Part shown: piece by piece, positions 42,549 to 53,909 of the stretch
Layout of the letters: every line of letters begins with the position of its first letter
Position numbering within the stretch: the stretch's first letter is position 1
Assembly: GCA_031411495.1 (NCBI GenBank)
Contig: JANOBD010000235.1
Location: 1-64,000 of the forward strand
Source of the DNA: JANOBD01 sp031411495
GTDB lineage: Bacteria; Planctomycetota; Phycisphaerae; Tepidisphaerales; Tepidisphaeraceae
DNA: 64,000 bases
Reading direction: 5' to 3'
Translations under genes and position numbers: made by a program
Notes under the pieces: generated by a model
Database searches by the model: none
Told to the model about the DNA's origin: nothing
What the model saw: only the letters and a program-made list of their open reading frames with translations

Positions 42549-42749
42549 ATGAAGAGCCAAGCTAAAACCACCGAGCGGAAGTGCGACCTGTGTGGCAAGC
42601 CCATCCCCGCAGCGCGCATCGAAGCGCTGCCGGACGTGACGACGTGTGTCGAGTGCGCGAAAAAGCACCCGAAGAAGATCGACACGAGTTTCGTCGAGAT
42701 CAGCGAGGCGAGCCCGATCAACCGCAACGGGTTCGCGCCGAAGGATTGA
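42549..42749 (+). CDS. Small zinc-ribbon protein (DksA/TraR C4 type)
   Basis: 66 residues from ATG 42549. CDLCGKPIPAARIEALPDVT, then TCVECAKKHP, is the four-cysteine zinc finger found at the C-terminus of DksA/TraR proteins. Here it is almost the entire protein, so the coiled-coil that reaches the polymerase channel is missing. The role is unclear. It ends one base before the convergent DUF2585 gene. Confidence 0.8.
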   Translation: MKSQAKTTERKCDLCGKPIPAARIEALPDVTTCVECAKKHPKKIDTSFVEISEASPINRNGFAPKD

Positions 42750-43349
42750 TCACATGGGCAATGCCGCCTGCCAGTGTTTCACCGCCTGTATCGGGTGGAT
42801 GAGCATCAGCACGTTCAGCGTCAGGTTATCGCGAATCCACCAGAGCATGAACAGTTCGCTCGCGACAAAAAACGCGACCGACCATTTCCAGCCGATCTGC
42901 CATGCGATCACAAACCCCATCATCGCCATGGCGACGTCGCTCAGGCTGTTGGCCACAGTGTCACCTTCGTAGCCGAGAGAAATCGTCGCGGCACGATACC
43001 GCTCGATGATGATCGGCGAGTTTTCGAGGATCTCCCAACTGATCTCGATCAGCGTCGCGATGGCGATCCGCCAGGAGATGATCACGCGGGGCGCGAAGAG
43101 TTGAATAACGTAGAAGAAGATGACGCCGTGCAGCACATGCGAAAGTGAATACGGGTCGATCAGGTGTTGGGAGTTGTGCATCGAGTTGATGTTCAAACTC
43201 ACCAGGAATGGCTCGCCGCATTTACACCACCAGAGCCGGCCGTGTAGCCGGAAGTCGACGATGAGAAACGTGATCGCTGCCGCGATGACGAGATAGGCGC
43301 GCGGGTCGATGCGGTAGGGTGTCGGCGCGGCGGTTTCGGCGTCGGTCAT
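42750..43349 (-). CDS. DUF2585 (UPF0314) membrane protein
   Basis: 199 residues from ATG 43349 (ATG 43361 adds 4). About five membrane helices. The family signatures GRLWWCKCG, HNSQHLIDPYSLSHVLHGVI, EISWEILENSPIIIERYRAA, then GDTVANSLSD are intact. The function of the family is not known. The conserved Cys, His and Glu residues suggest a membrane metal- or lipid-handling enzyme, which is inference. It converges with the zinc-ribbon gene with no gap. Confidence 0.9.
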   Translation of the reverse strand: MTDAETAAPTPYRIDPRAYLVIAAAITFLIVDFRLHGRLWWCKCGEPFLVSLNINSMHNSQHLIDPYSLSHVLHGVIFFYVIQLFAPRVIISWRIAIATLIEISWEILENSPIIIERYRAATISLGYEGDTVANSLSDVAMAMMGFVIAWQIGWKWSVAFFVASELFMLWWIRDNLTLNVLMLIHPIQAVKHWQAALPM

Positions 43350-43389
43350 GCGGCGTATCAAACCGCAATCGCCGGGAAGTTGCCATAGC

Positions 43390-44730
43390 TCATATGGCGC
43401 GACGCCGGCGAACCAGCGTCAACGCGGAGAAGGCTGCAAACGCTCCGGGCTCGGGCACGATCGATTGCGCGAGTTTCCAGTCGGATTCGAACGCGGCCGC
43501 AGACGAGTAGTGCTGCGCGATGGTGAGTAGATCGTCGTAGTTCACGTTCCAGTCGAAGTTAAAATCGCCGGTCTCCCAGAAAACGTTGCCGTTTCCGGAT
43601 TCGCCGTAGTGCTGGGCGAGGGTGAGAAGGTCGGTGAAGTCGACGACGTCGTCGTAGTTCGTGTCGCCGGGGGAGCGGATGGGATCGAGGCGGACGGAAG
43701 CGTTTGTCCAGCCGAACGTATTGGGATCACCATCCTGGTCGAAACGCGCAACTGCCACGAGTTGACCGCGGTTGTTGATGGCATTGATGCGCGTGATCTG
43801 CAAGAGGCCGGTGTAGGCGGCGGGGAGCATTGACGTGACCTGATAGTATTCTCCGTCTTTCCATAGGGCTCCGATCGTGTCGTACATGCTTGCCGACGAC
43901 ATTCCTTCGGCACCGACCGTCCAGCCTTGATCGTTGATTGCGAGAGCAATTGCACTCTTGCCTTCGATACCGTTGAAACCGCCCGGAAGCATGGAATAAC
44001 TGCCGGCCTGAAAGACCACCGGGATGGCACCCGCAATTGGAGTGTTTGGGATCGTCACGTGACCGACGATGGTGTTTTTCGAGTTCACGCCACTGGCATA
44101 GGACGAGTAGCTCGTCACTTCGAGCCGGACGGGCAATTGGCCTGGCGCGAACCGGAGTGCAAATTCCTTCCCCGCGGTGTCGGCAAACCGATAACCAACG
44201 ATTAGGCCATTCGACGAGATAGATGTCGGCCCTTCGTTGGTTGTGGAGGAACCGTTCAAGTCCGTGACCGTCTGGCCCTGTATCAAGATCGGTTGGGCGA
44301 AGTTCGCACCGACCGCTTGGCCAGCGTCGTTGATCGATAAGAGCATGCCGGAAAACAGTAAAGGCGGCAAATCAAAGCTGCCATTGCTATAGCGCATCGC
44401 GCGAGCGCTATATGATCCATTTGAAACATAGCCGACCGTGACGTCATTGTTATTGATGTCATATGCGTTCGAGCCGAGGTACCCCGCGGGCCCGCCCAGC
44501 AGACTTCCCGCCCCGGAATGAGCATTCCAGATGGTCGCACGAGTGTTAAACGGGTCACTGTTGAGCGTGTTTTGCACTGAGCCAACCACGGTGCCGAAGT
44601 CGTTAATTCCGCGTGGCTGACTGTACACGTAACCGAGTTGTTCAAGTACCACCGGCTGAAATCGCAGGCCGGCGAAAGACATCGACGAAGCCAGCAAAAC
44701 TGATGTGCAAATTGCTTTCGTGAGTACCAT
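43390..44730 (-). CDS. HAF-repeat PEP-CTERM secreted protein
   Basis: 446 residues. The signal peptide is TKAICTSVLLASSMSFA. At least five HAF repeats with the core (G/A)INDxGxxVG (RGINDFGTVVGS, DINNNDVTVGYV, SINDAGQAVGAN, AINDQGWTVGAE, AINNRGQLVAVA) form a probable beta-propeller. Two dockerin-like motifs (GDTNYDDVVDFTDLLTLAQ and GDFNFDWNVNYDDLLTIAQ) precede the tail VPEPGAFAAFSALTLVRRRR. It is exported and probably exosortase-processed. The function is unknown. A minus-strand gene, convergent neighbour none; its promoter lies in 44731-44770. Confidence 0.87.
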   Translation of the reverse strand: MVLTKAICTSVLLASSMSFAGLRFQPVVLEQLGYVYSQPRGINDFGTVVGSVQNTLNSDPFNTRATIWNAHSGAGSLLGGPAGYLGSNAYDINNNDVTVGYVSNGSYSARAMRYSNGSFDLPPLLFSGMLLSINDAGQAVGANFAQPILIQGQTVTDLNGSSTTNEGPTSISSNGLIVGYRFADTAGKEFALRFAPGQLPVRLEVTSYSSYASGVNSKNTIVGHVTIPNTPIAGAIPVVFQAGSYSMLPGGFNGIEGKSAIALAINDQGWTVGAEGMSSASMYDTIGALWKDGEYYQVTSMLPAAYTGLLQITRINAINNRGQLVAVARFDQDGDPNTFGWTNASVRLDPIRSPGDTNYDDVVDFTDLLTLAQHYGESGNGNVFWETGDFNFDWNVNYDDLLTIAQHYSSAAAFESDWKLAQSIVPEPGAFAAFSALTLVRRRRAI

Positions 44731-44773
44731 CTCAGTACGCTAACTACTCCTTGAATATAATAATATGTGCGAC

Positions 44774-44806
44774 AAAAAAGCCCCGGCATTGACATGCCGG
44801 GGCTTT
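44774..44806 (-). terminator. Rho-independent terminator of the glutamine synthetase gene
   Basis: A 13-bp stem (AAAGCCCCGGCAT / ATGCCGGGGCTTT) with a TGAC loop is followed on the minus strand by TTTTTT, about 60 bases past the stop. Confidence 0.92.
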
Positions 44807-44867
44807 CGGTTTGATGCATCTGACTGTCACAGACGCGTCTTGCACCTGCGACAAATTGGCCCGCGGC

Positions 44868-47045
<2,178 letters not shown>

Positions 47046-47490
47046 GTACGTGACTCCAGAATCGTATTTTGACCCGGCAACGGCGCCTTGTGGTTCCGCA
47101 AAGTCGCAACTGCCTGTGGAACTGATTTACAGCGTCCGCTGCCCGGCGCGGTTAAAGACGGGCGGGTCTGATGGAAGTATTATTCTGGAGATCGCTGCCC
47201 GCCGGTCAAGCCAATCCTGAACGGTTCCTATCGGAGAAGGCCGGATCCGCCAAAACCAGTCTTTTCAGGGCAGAAACGGACGCTGACGACCTTCCGAGCG
47301 CATTCCTCGCCCGCACGGCAACGTCAGCGCGCGTGCCGAGCGCGCGCCGATGTAGTTGCCGACAGTAGGCGGCCGATGAGCGGTAAAACTCCCGACGACC
47401 TCCGGTGATGCCTCGCGATCACGGGCCGCTGATCGTGGGCGGAACAACCAAGGTCGCTTCTCCCGCCACATCGCCGAAAAGGTAAAATGA
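47046..47490. other. 445-base gap upstream of glutamine synthetase
   Basis: It contains the glnN promoter and leader (GGAG nine bases before the ATG) and the end of the dienelactone hydrolase gene's transcription unit. Short frames over this stretch lack family features. No riboswitch or tRNA could be recognised by eye. Confidence 0.45.
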
Positions 47491-48318
47491 TCAACCAAGA
47501 ACCTTTCGCAGAAACGCGATCGTGTTGGACCATGCATCTCGTGTGGCGTTGAGGTTCGCGCCGTTCCGGTCCTGCTGCTGGCGAAGAAACCCGTGCCCGG
47601 CACCCTCGTAGACGTGAGACTCGAACTTCTTCCCAAGCTTGCTCATCGACGTGTCGGTTGCCTCGACGGTGGAAGTAACGCGCGCATCGTCCTTTCCATA
47701 GAAGCCTGCGACCGGGCAGGTGATCTTTTCCATTTCGGATGCCGCGGGCGCTGTCCCGTAATAAACGACGGCGCCGCTGAGCGCCGGCTGATGCGCCGCG
47801 TAGGCGAAGCTGACACTACCGCCCCAGCAAAAGCCGATAGAGGCCGTCTTGCCGCTGGCTGAGGGCAACTGGGTCGCATAATCGCGAGCGGCGTCGAGCC
47901 GCTGAGCGATCACTTCGGGAGTGAGCCCTCGGATCGCGTCGCGAACCTTGTCGGATTCGAACGCTTCGGTCCCGCCGCCGTCTTTCCCCATGCCGCTGAG
48001 CATGTCCGGCGCAATGGCGATAAATCCGTCCGCCGCAAGTTGGTCGCAAACGGCGCGAACCCAGTCGGTCATGCCGAAGATTTCGTGAATTACCAGCACG
48101 ACCGGCGCCTTGTCGCTGCGCTCGGGATAGGCCACGAAGCACTTGAGCTTTACATCAGAGCCCGACAGCTTGACGTCGACGAACTCGCCGTGGCGCGGCG
48201 ATTCCTTCAGTGCCGCCGCGGCGTGTTCCTGGTCAGCGGGGATTTTCGGTGCGTCCTGTGCGGAGGCGACGGTGGCAAGGATGACCATTGCGGCGGCGAT
48301 CTGTAAGAGTTTCTGCAT
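47491..48318 (-). CDS. Secreted dienelactone hydrolase-family protein
   Basis: 275 residues with a signal peptide (LQIAAAMVILATVASA). The alpha/beta hydrolase core carries VVLVIHEIFGMTDWVRAVCD, the Cys nucleophile in IGFCWGGSVSFAYAA, the Asp of YGKDDARV and the His of EGAGHGFLR. Dienelactone hydrolases open lactone rings in catechol breakdown, but exported forms probably act on other esters. The substrate is unknown. There is no operon partner. Confidence 0.92.
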   Translation of the reverse strand: MQKLLQIAAAMVILATVASAQDAPKIPADQEHAAAALKESPRHGEFVDVKLSGSDVKLKCFVAYPERSDKAPVVLVIHEIFGMTDWVRAVCDQLAADGFIAIAPDMLSGMGKDGGGTEAFESDKVRDAIRGLTPEVIAQRLDAARDYATQLPSASGKTASIGFCWGGSVSFAYAAHQPALSGAVVYYGTAPAASEMEKITCPVAGFYGKDDARVTSTVEATDTSMSKLGKKFESHVYEGAGHGFLRQQQDRNGANLNATRDAWSNTIAFLRKVLG

Positions 48319-48366
48319 GCCGCATCATTGGCGCGGGATTGAACGCCGGCAATACAAACTCGCGTT

Positions 48367-48819
48367 TCAGGTGCCGCTTGGCGTCGGATCGACGGCTTTA
48401 CGCTTCCCGTTCGCGCCTCTCGCTTCCAGCTTTTTCCTTGCCTTTTCGGCAAGCACTTCGAACTCGTCTCTGAGCTGGCAAAGGTCCTTTTCTTCCAGAT
48501 TCTCGATGTCGAGCAGGGCATTTCTCGCGCCGCGAGTGGCAACGATGAGTTCGTCGAGTTTGATCTGCACCGCGCGTGCATCCCGGTTCTGTGTGTTTTG
48601 AATCAGGAATACCATCAGGAATGTAACAATCGTCGTCCCGGTGTTGATCACCAGCTGCCACGTGTCGCTGAACTTGAAAATGGGTCCGCTGATCGCCCAA
48701 ACGACAATGACCAGCAGGGCGCAGAGGAATGTCGTCGGATGTCCCGCATGCATGGACGTCGCATTGGCGAATTTGGCAAACCAGGACCGTCGACCGTTTT
48801 TCGTGTTCGTGTCTGGCAT
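48367..48819 (-). CDS. Low-affinity iron permease-family membrane protein
   Basis: 150 residues from ATG 48819 (upstream starts extend into non-family sequence). Two membrane helices (TFLCALLVIVVWAISGPIF and WQLVINTGTTIVTFLMVFLI) with the family motif NTQNRDARAVQIKLDELI are followed by a long charged helix. It belongs to the family named after the yeast low-affinity iron transporter; the bacterial members' transport role is unproven. It lies 48 bases upstream of the dienelactone hydrolase gene on the same strand. Confidence 0.88.
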   Translation of the reverse strand: MPDTNTKNGRRSWFAKFANATSMHAGHPTTFLCALLVIVVWAISGPIFKFSDTWQLVINTGTTIVTFLMVFLIQNTQNRDARAVQIKLDELIVATRGARNALLDIENLEEKDLCQLRDEFEVLAEKARKKLEARGANGKRKAVDPTPSGT

Positions 48820-48986
48820 GCGCGTGTCTCCTGCCCCGATCAGAGTCGCGAGTTCAATGTCCCCGTATCGGGGCACGCCCGATTCGCGATGCCCGGGCCC
48901 GATGACAATCCAGCACTGCTTTTCCCCGGCGGCGAGATGTTGCTTCGCGCGATAGGGTTGTTTTGTCACTCAACCAAGGAGACGTC

Positions 48987-49148
48987 ATGAATTCTCGCCC
49001 GAGCGATCTGACCCCAGCTGCCCAGCCGACAATGTCGATCCGCGCCCGCGCCGGTGCCGCGGGAAAGGCGTTGCTGGTTTATCTCGGTTCCGGAAGCATT
49101 GTGTTGGCGATCGTCGCATATCTGGTCTTCAACAGCATGGGTTGCTGA
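48987..49148 (+). CDS. Tiny single-pass membrane protein
   Basis: 53 residues from ATG 48987 with CAAGGAGACG as ribosome-binding site. A basic N-terminus and one helix (ALLVYLGSGSIVLAIVAYLV) end with the short tail FNSMGC. No family is recognised. The good ribosome-binding site and membrane-like composition are the evidence for a real gene. Confidence 0.55.
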   Translation: MNSRPSDLTPAAQPTMSIRARAGAAGKALLVYLGSGSIVLAIVAYLVFNSMGC

Positions 49149-49165
49149 GACCCGCGATGTACAAC

Positions 49166-49555
49166 TCAGTCTGGACGCCGAAGCCTGTCTGCGATCAGTG
49201 ATTGCAGCAGGCTTCGGTGGCATCGGGACTCGCGGACGCATTGTGACGAGCAAAGCAGCGTGATGGTCTCACCGACCGTAACCCGGGCGGCGAGAACGTC
49301 GATAGCGGTGGACTGTGCTGCCATCTCGCGAAGGTACGAAGCGCGATACGCGTCCCATCCCATCATCAAACCGTTTTTTCCGTACGCGGCCGCATGGAGT
49401 TTTACGCTCGGGCCGAGGTCGGGAAGCCACTCGGTCCAGGTTTCGCTCGCCTTTGACACACCACGCGGGCGGTAGCGACACACGAGGATCCGGGTGCCGT
49501 CCTCCGAATCGACCGGATCGTTCCATCGCTTGGTTCGAATCTGTCCGACGTTCAT
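49166..49555 (-). CDS. DUF488-family protein
   Basis: 129 residues from ATG 49555. QIRTKRWNDPVDSEDGTRIL, then RYRPRGVSK, and the central WLPDLGPSVKL match the DUF488 pattern (KRWYDP..EDGTRVLVDRLWPRGLSK). The C-terminal part (ITLLCSSQCVRESRCHRSLL) has the CCxxxxxxCHR-like metal or catalytic motif. The biochemical function is unknown. It lies downstream of the RTX gene on the same strand, 166 bases away. Confidence 0.85.
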   Translation of the reverse strand: MNVGQIRTKRWNDPVDSEDGTRILVCRYRPRGVSKASETWTEWLPDLGPSVKLHAAAYGKNGLMMGWDAYRASYLREMAAQSTAIDVLAARVTVGETITLLCSSQCVRESRCHRSLLQSLIADRLRRPD

Positions 49556-49721
49556 ACGATAAGATGATACGCGTCCCGGTTGAACGACGACGACGAATCG
49601 CTCGCGAACACTGAACACTCCATGTGCGTATTGAGTCCCTGCGGCGCAGCCCAGCAGAGCAGTCACCGGTGTTTTTGCCTGTCTTGGCGCGAACTACCGC
49701 TCATCTTGAGCGCGTAGGACC

Positions 49722-50861
49722 TCACCCGGAGCCGATGAGGAAGTCATCCTCGTCGTAGAGGCGGTCGTCACCCTTGCCGCCATCCATGTAGTCGTCGTGG
49801 TAATCGCCGTAGAGCGTGTCGTCGCCGCGGCCGCCGTAGAGGTTGTCTTCGTAGCCGTCGGTATCGACGAGTTTGTCGTCGCCGTCGAAGCCGAAAAGGT
49901 CGTCCTGTCCGTCGCCGCCGTCGATGGTGTCGTCGTCGATGCCGCCGTCGAGGAGGTCGTTGCCGCGTTCGCCGTAGAGGCGGTCGTCGCCGCCGTTACC
50001 CTGGATGGAGTCGGCGCCGCTGCCGCCCCAGAGGGTGTCGGCGCCGGAGTCGCCGAGCAGTGTATCGTCGCCATTGTCGCCGAAGGCTTCGTCGCGGCCG
50101 GGGCCGGCGTCGAGGTAGTCGCCGCCGCCGTAGCCGAAGAGGCGGTCTTGGCCATCGTCGCCATACAGGTCGTCGCGATCATCCGAGCCGTACAGGTCGT
50201 CATCGCCGAGGCCGCCGAAGATGACGGCGGTGTCGTCGCCCGCGTAGAGCGTATCGTTGCCGGCATCGCCTTGGATGGTGTCGTCGCCGAGATCCCCGTA
50301 GGCGTAGTCGTTGCCGTCGCCGCCGAGAAGTTTGTCGTTGCCGTCGTTGCCGCCGAGGAGGTCATTGCCACTGTCGCCGTAGAGCGCGTCGCCGCCGGCA
50401 CCGCCGAGAAGGGTGTCATCGCCTGCGTTTCCGTAAAGGCGATCGCCGGCGTTGCCGCCGTCGAGCTTGTCATTGTCCTGATCGCCGCGAAGGACATCGT
50501 TGCTGCCGTTGCCGCGGAGAGTGTCATCGCCGTAGCCGCCGTAGAGCGAATCGCGTCCACCAGCGCCGATCAGCGAGTCGTTGCCATTCTCGCCGAGGAG
50601 TTTGGAGTCCAGCGTGATACCGGTGCCGACTTCGATGCGGTCGTTCCCATCCCGGGCGCGGACCAGGAGGAGGTCGATCGGATCGAGATCGAATCGTCGG
50701 GTGACATCGTTCACATCGACGCGGACGAAACTGCCTTCGAGGCGGATGAGAATGTCATCGGCACGTGAGTTGCCCATGACGCTGAGCACCCCATCCGTAA
50801 GTGAGATCGAGGTGAGCAGCTTGCGTGCATCGAGAGATTCGATCAGTGAAACGCGATTCAT
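49722..50861 (-). CDS. RTX-type calcium-binding repeat protein
   Basis: 379 residues. The N-terminus SLIESLDARKLLTS is an LExRxLL-like sorting motif of planctomycete exported proteins, so the RTX fold is probably at the surface. From about residue 88 the sequence is continuous nonapeptide repeats (GGxGxDxLx), for example GDDTLRGNGSNDVLRGDQDN, about 28 copies forming a calcium-bound parallel beta-roll. No enzyme domain is attached. A long open frame on the opposite strand (Val/Ala-rich) is a codon-bias shadow of the repeat. Confidence 0.9.
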   Translation of the reverse strand: MNRVSLIESLDARKLLTSISLTDGVLSVMGNSRADDILIRLEGSFVRVDVNDVTRRFDLDPIDLLLVRARDGNDRIEVGTGITLDSKLLGENGNDSLIGAGGRDSLYGGYGDDTLRGNGSNDVLRGDQDNDKLDGGNAGDRLYGNAGDDTLLGGAGGDALYGDSGNDLLGGNDGNDKLLGGDGNDYAYGDLGDDTIQGDAGNDTLYAGDDTAVIFGGLGDDDLYGSDDRDDLYGDDGQDRLFGYGGGDYLDAGPGRDEAFGDNGDDTLLGDSGADTLWGGSGADSIQGNGGDDRLYGERGNDLLDGGIDDDTIDGGDGQDDLFGFDGDDKLVDTDGYEDNLYGGRGDDTLYGDYHDDYMDGGKGDDRLYDEDDFLIGSG

Positions 50862-51082
50862 GGCTAGGACCTTTCCAATGGCTCATCGCAATGACAAGCC
50901 GACAAGCAACCAGACACCTTGTGAAAATGACGGTTAGCAGTTCACGAAGGGAGAATCCTTATAACCGCAGCATTTTTCGAAGGAAGCGGCGGCGTTTCGA
51001 TTGCGGAGCGTATTATCCGACGTCGGAAACCGCATTGCTTTTCTTGCGTTGGCAAAGCCAAAGTGGACAACGCATCGTCTGC

Positions 51083-52168
51083 ATGAGCCAAGGGCCCGAT
51101 GAATCCGGATCCCATCTGAATGTTTCGACCGATCCGCCATCAGTCGGGCGGGCGAGCTTAAAATCGCGCATTCGCCAATTCGTTTTCGATATCGTTGCCC
51201 TCAAGATTCTGCTCTTGGGGATCATCGTCGCAGTTCTCTTCTTGGTGTCGCTCTATTTCAGCGGCGATGTCTCTGAAGTTCAGGGCACCAAGCTTCGTAT
51301 TGTCGCCGTCGTCTTCTTTTTTCGCGTGTTTCAATATCACGTCGCGGCGATGGTGCTTGTCGCGGCGCTCGTGGCGCTGCTGGTCCGCTTTCGCAAGATC
51401 GGCGTGTTCGCCGGCAGTCTCGCACTCGTATTGTTCCTGCCGCTGATCCGATCGTACGTCCCGAAATCGCCCGCCCCCATCGGCGGTCCGACGCTGAAGA
51501 TTTACTCCGCCAATCTCTATACCCGGAATCGCGATGGCGAGGCGGTCATTCGATCGATCAGGGCCGAGGATCCCGACGTGATCGTGCTGATGGAGGTCAC
51601 TTCCTGGAGTTACGACCTTCTGATGCGCGAGTTCGGCCAGACATATCCGAACCTGCATCGGCCGTTTTACAACGGCGGCGGAGTGGTGATGAGCCGGGTG
51701 CCGTTTCGCGAAGACGCGCGGGTTGTCCGGTTACCGGGCAATCACACGCGCATCCCTGTCGTGTTCAACCTTGGCGGAAAAGAACTGGCATTGTACCCCG
51801 TGCACCTGCTTTCGCCGGGCAAACTCTCGCTGATTGCGGAGCATCGCGAGCAGATGCGCGAGTTCCTGGAGATCGCCAGCCACGAGAGGAGACCGATGGT
51901 GATCGTCGGCGACTGCAACATGACGCCGCTCACGCCGAACTTTGCAGCGCTTGAGCGCGTCGGATTCCGCAGCACGTGGCAACTCGCTGGCTTTGGGGCC
52001 GGCAACACGTGGGGCCCACGCTGGTGGCCGACGCTGAACAAGCTCCCAGGCGTCCAGATCGATCAGATGTTGATCCATCCGCCGCTGACGGCGAAGTCAC
52101 ACCACGTCGGCCTCGACACCGGCTCGGACCATCGGCCGATCGTGGCTGAGATCGGGTTTGCGAAATAG
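51083..52168 (+). CDS. Membrane-anchored endonuclease/exonuclease/phosphatase-family protein (paralogue)
   Basis: 361 residues from ATG 51083. Three hydrophobic helices (ALKILLLGIIVAVLFLVSLY, LRIVAVVFFFRVFQYHVAAM, IGVFAGSLALVLFLP) precede the EEP domain: SANLYTRNRDG, VIVLMEVTSWS, VVMSRVPF, LYPVHLLSPG, VIVGDCNMTPLT and SDHRPIVAEI. It shares layout and motifs with the gene at 35662-36738, for instance the membrane part and the VGDCN site, so the two look like an old duplication. The stop codon touches a repeat element. Confidence 0.84.
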   Translation: MSQGPDESGSHLNVSTDPPSVGRASLKSRIRQFVFDIVALKILLLGIIVAVLFLVSLYFSGDVSEVQGTKLRIVAVVFFFRVFQYHVAAMVLVAALVALLVRFRKIGVFAGSLALVLFLPLIRSYVPKSPAPIGGPTLKIYSANLYTRNRDGEAVIRSIRAEDPDVIVLMEVTSWSYDLLMREFGQTYPNLHRPFYNGGGVVMSRVPFREDARVVRLPGNHTRIPVVFNLGGKELALYPVHLLSPGKLSLIAEHREQMREFLEIASHERRPMVIVGDCNMTPLTPNFAALERVGFRSTWQLAGFGAGNTWGPRWWPTLNKLPGVQIDQMLIHPPLTAKSHHVGLDTGSDHRPIVAEIGFAK

Positions 52169-52225
52169 AAGTCAGAGATCAGAGGACGCTGAAATCAGGT
52201 CCTACCGACTTCTGACTTCTGACCT
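52167..52225. repeat. Degenerate inverted repeat after the second EEP gene
   Basis: GAAGTCAGAGATCAGAGG and the opposite GACTTCTGACTTCTGACC are imperfect reverse complements spaced about 20 bases apart. The EEP stop codon lies at its edge. It resembles GAAGTCAG-type dispersed repeats. Confidence 0.55.
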
Positions 52226-52371
52226 TCGCCTCACGGCGAGCCGTCCTGCGACCGGCGTGCCGTCGATCGTTGATGCGAACGCGAAGTCGCCCGGCTTGAA
52301 ATGCCAGCCCATGAGATTGTCGGTTTCGAACTTGATCAGTTTGTCTTTGAAAGCGCCAGGAAATGCGACTA

Positions 52372-53787
52372 TTAGTTTGCAGCAGGTGCAACTGAAGGGT
52401 GGGCAGCCTGATCGCGAATCCATTTGCAGGCCGCCTCGAGCACGTCGTCGTGTCCGGCCTCAAGCGACGCGCGGTTCAGCGGGACGACTTCGTCAGGCAC
52501 AATTCCTTTGCCCTCCAGGCGGCGACCGCTTGCAGAGACATAATCGGCCAGCGCGAACTGGAGTCCGTCGCCATTGGGAAGCTGGGTGATCGTGCTCGGA
52601 AGCGCTGCGCCGGGCGTCTGTTGGCCGAAGATTCGGGCGCGACCCAGGTCCTGCAATCCGCCGGCGAGGATTTCGCTCGTCGACATGCTCAGGCCGTCGA
52701 CCAGGACCGCGACGGGACCGGTGAACTGCGGGTAGCGCGGGTTCACGACGAATTGAAGATTGCCATCGCGCCGGATCATGGTGCCGAGCTTCTTCCCATC
52801 GTCGGCAAGGAGAAATCCACACATGCCGGTGGCCATGGCTCCCAGTCCGCCCGGGTTGCCGCGCAAATCGATGATGATGCCCCTCGCCGTTTGATTCGCC
52901 TTGATGAATGCGGAATACGCCGGCATCACTTGAGGCGGATTCAGAAATACGCTGAGCGAAAAATACCCGATGTCGTCGGGCAACCGTCGCGCGCCGAAAC
53001 GGAGGTTCATCGCGGGGAGCATTCCGAATGACGCCCACATGCCGGGCTGCCGCTGGCTCGTCAGCTTCGCGGTGTGCGATTTGCCATCCACTGAGGAAAA
53101 GCGAACGCGCACGGTTTCGCCGATCGGAGGCGAGAGCTGTGACTCGATCCAGTCGGCGATTCTCACCGCGGTGAGCGGGACGTCCCCGAACGAGGCGTGG
53201 ATCTGGTCCGCGGCCTTCTTCACCGGTTTATCGTTGATGGAGTCGATCGCCCAGCCCGTTTTCACGCCATTCGTCGCGGCCTCGGAGCCGTCGTCAATCA
53301 TGCTCACGACCGGAACGCCGTCACACACACGAACGTGAACGCCGACACTTCCGGTCTCGGCGACGGTACTCGCATCGGGCATTGTGGATTGATCGATGTC
53401 GTTGCCGGGCAGCGCGCGGCGCAATTCCGCCGGAACGATCGCGAAATGTGTTTCGCCCAAGCGGTTCAGCGCTTCGCTCATCGTCAGCCGGACCTCGGTC
53501 ATCGTCTTCGCGGCCTCGATTTTCGGGCGAAGCTGAAGTCGAAGATTATCCCAGTCGACCTCTTTGCTGGCGAGCCGAGATGGGGCGTAGTAGGACTCGG
53601 AAATGCGGAGAAACATCTCGTCGTAGCTCGCGAGATTGGCTTCGCGATTCATCGGCTCAGCAGTCGATACGCGCGTCGGCGGATTTGCACGACAGCCACC
53701 CAGCGCCAAGAAGATCAGAAGTATGAGTGCCGTGATCGACTGGCGGTCGAGGCGATTGTCTGGTCGAAAAGCGAGAATAGAAGGCAT
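52372..53787 (-). CDS. S41-family C-terminal processing protease-like lipoprotein
   Basis: 471 residues from ATG 53787 (ATG 53850 adds an unlikely leader). Lipobox LALGGC (Cys32). The tail-specific protease layout follows: a helical N-domain, PDZ-like part (about 145-245), then the catalytic core (IIIDLRGNPGGLGAMATG; VLVDGLSMSTSEILAGGLQD) that carries the nucleophile Ser of the MSTSE element and a downstream ARIFGQQTPGA. S41 proteases cut exposed C-termini of envelope proteins. It overlaps no other gene and is convergent with the EEP gene. Confidence 0.88.
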   Translation of the reverse strand: MPSILAFRPDNRLDRQSITALILLIFLALGGCRANPPTRVSTAEPMNREANLASYDEMFLRISESYYAPSRLASKEVDWDNLRLQLRPKIEAAKTMTEVRLTMSEALNRLGETHFAIVPAELRRALPGNDIDQSTMPDASTVAETGSVGVHVRVCDGVPVVSMIDDGSEAATNGVKTGWAIDSINDKPVKKAADQIHASFGDVPLTAVRIADWIESQLSPPIGETVRVRFSSVDGKSHTAKLTSQRQPGMWASFGMLPAMNLRFGARRLPDDIGYFSLSVFLNPPQVMPAYSAFIKANQTARGIIIDLRGNPGGLGAMATGMCGFLLADDGKKLGTMIRRDGNLQFVVNPRYPQFTGPVAVLVDGLSMSTSEILAGGLQDLGRARIFGQQTPGAALPSTITQLPNGDGLQFALADYVSASGRRLEGKGIVPDEVVPLNRASLEAGHDDVLEAACKWIRDQAAHPSVAPAAN

Positions 53788-53909
53788 TGCGCAAATCCAT
53801 CTTGAAAATCGCGGGCAATAGGCACGCGAAATGATAATCAAGGCAATCAAACCCGAGGCGACATTGTAGCCGCGAGCTGTTCAACCCGTGGCATTGAAGA
53901 ACGTGCGGG

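Noticed and set aside
49797..50768. Val/Ala/Glu-rich open frame opposite the RTX gene
   Set aside because: Repeat-derived: the reverse complement of GGxGxD codons necessarily yields V/A/E-rich peptide.
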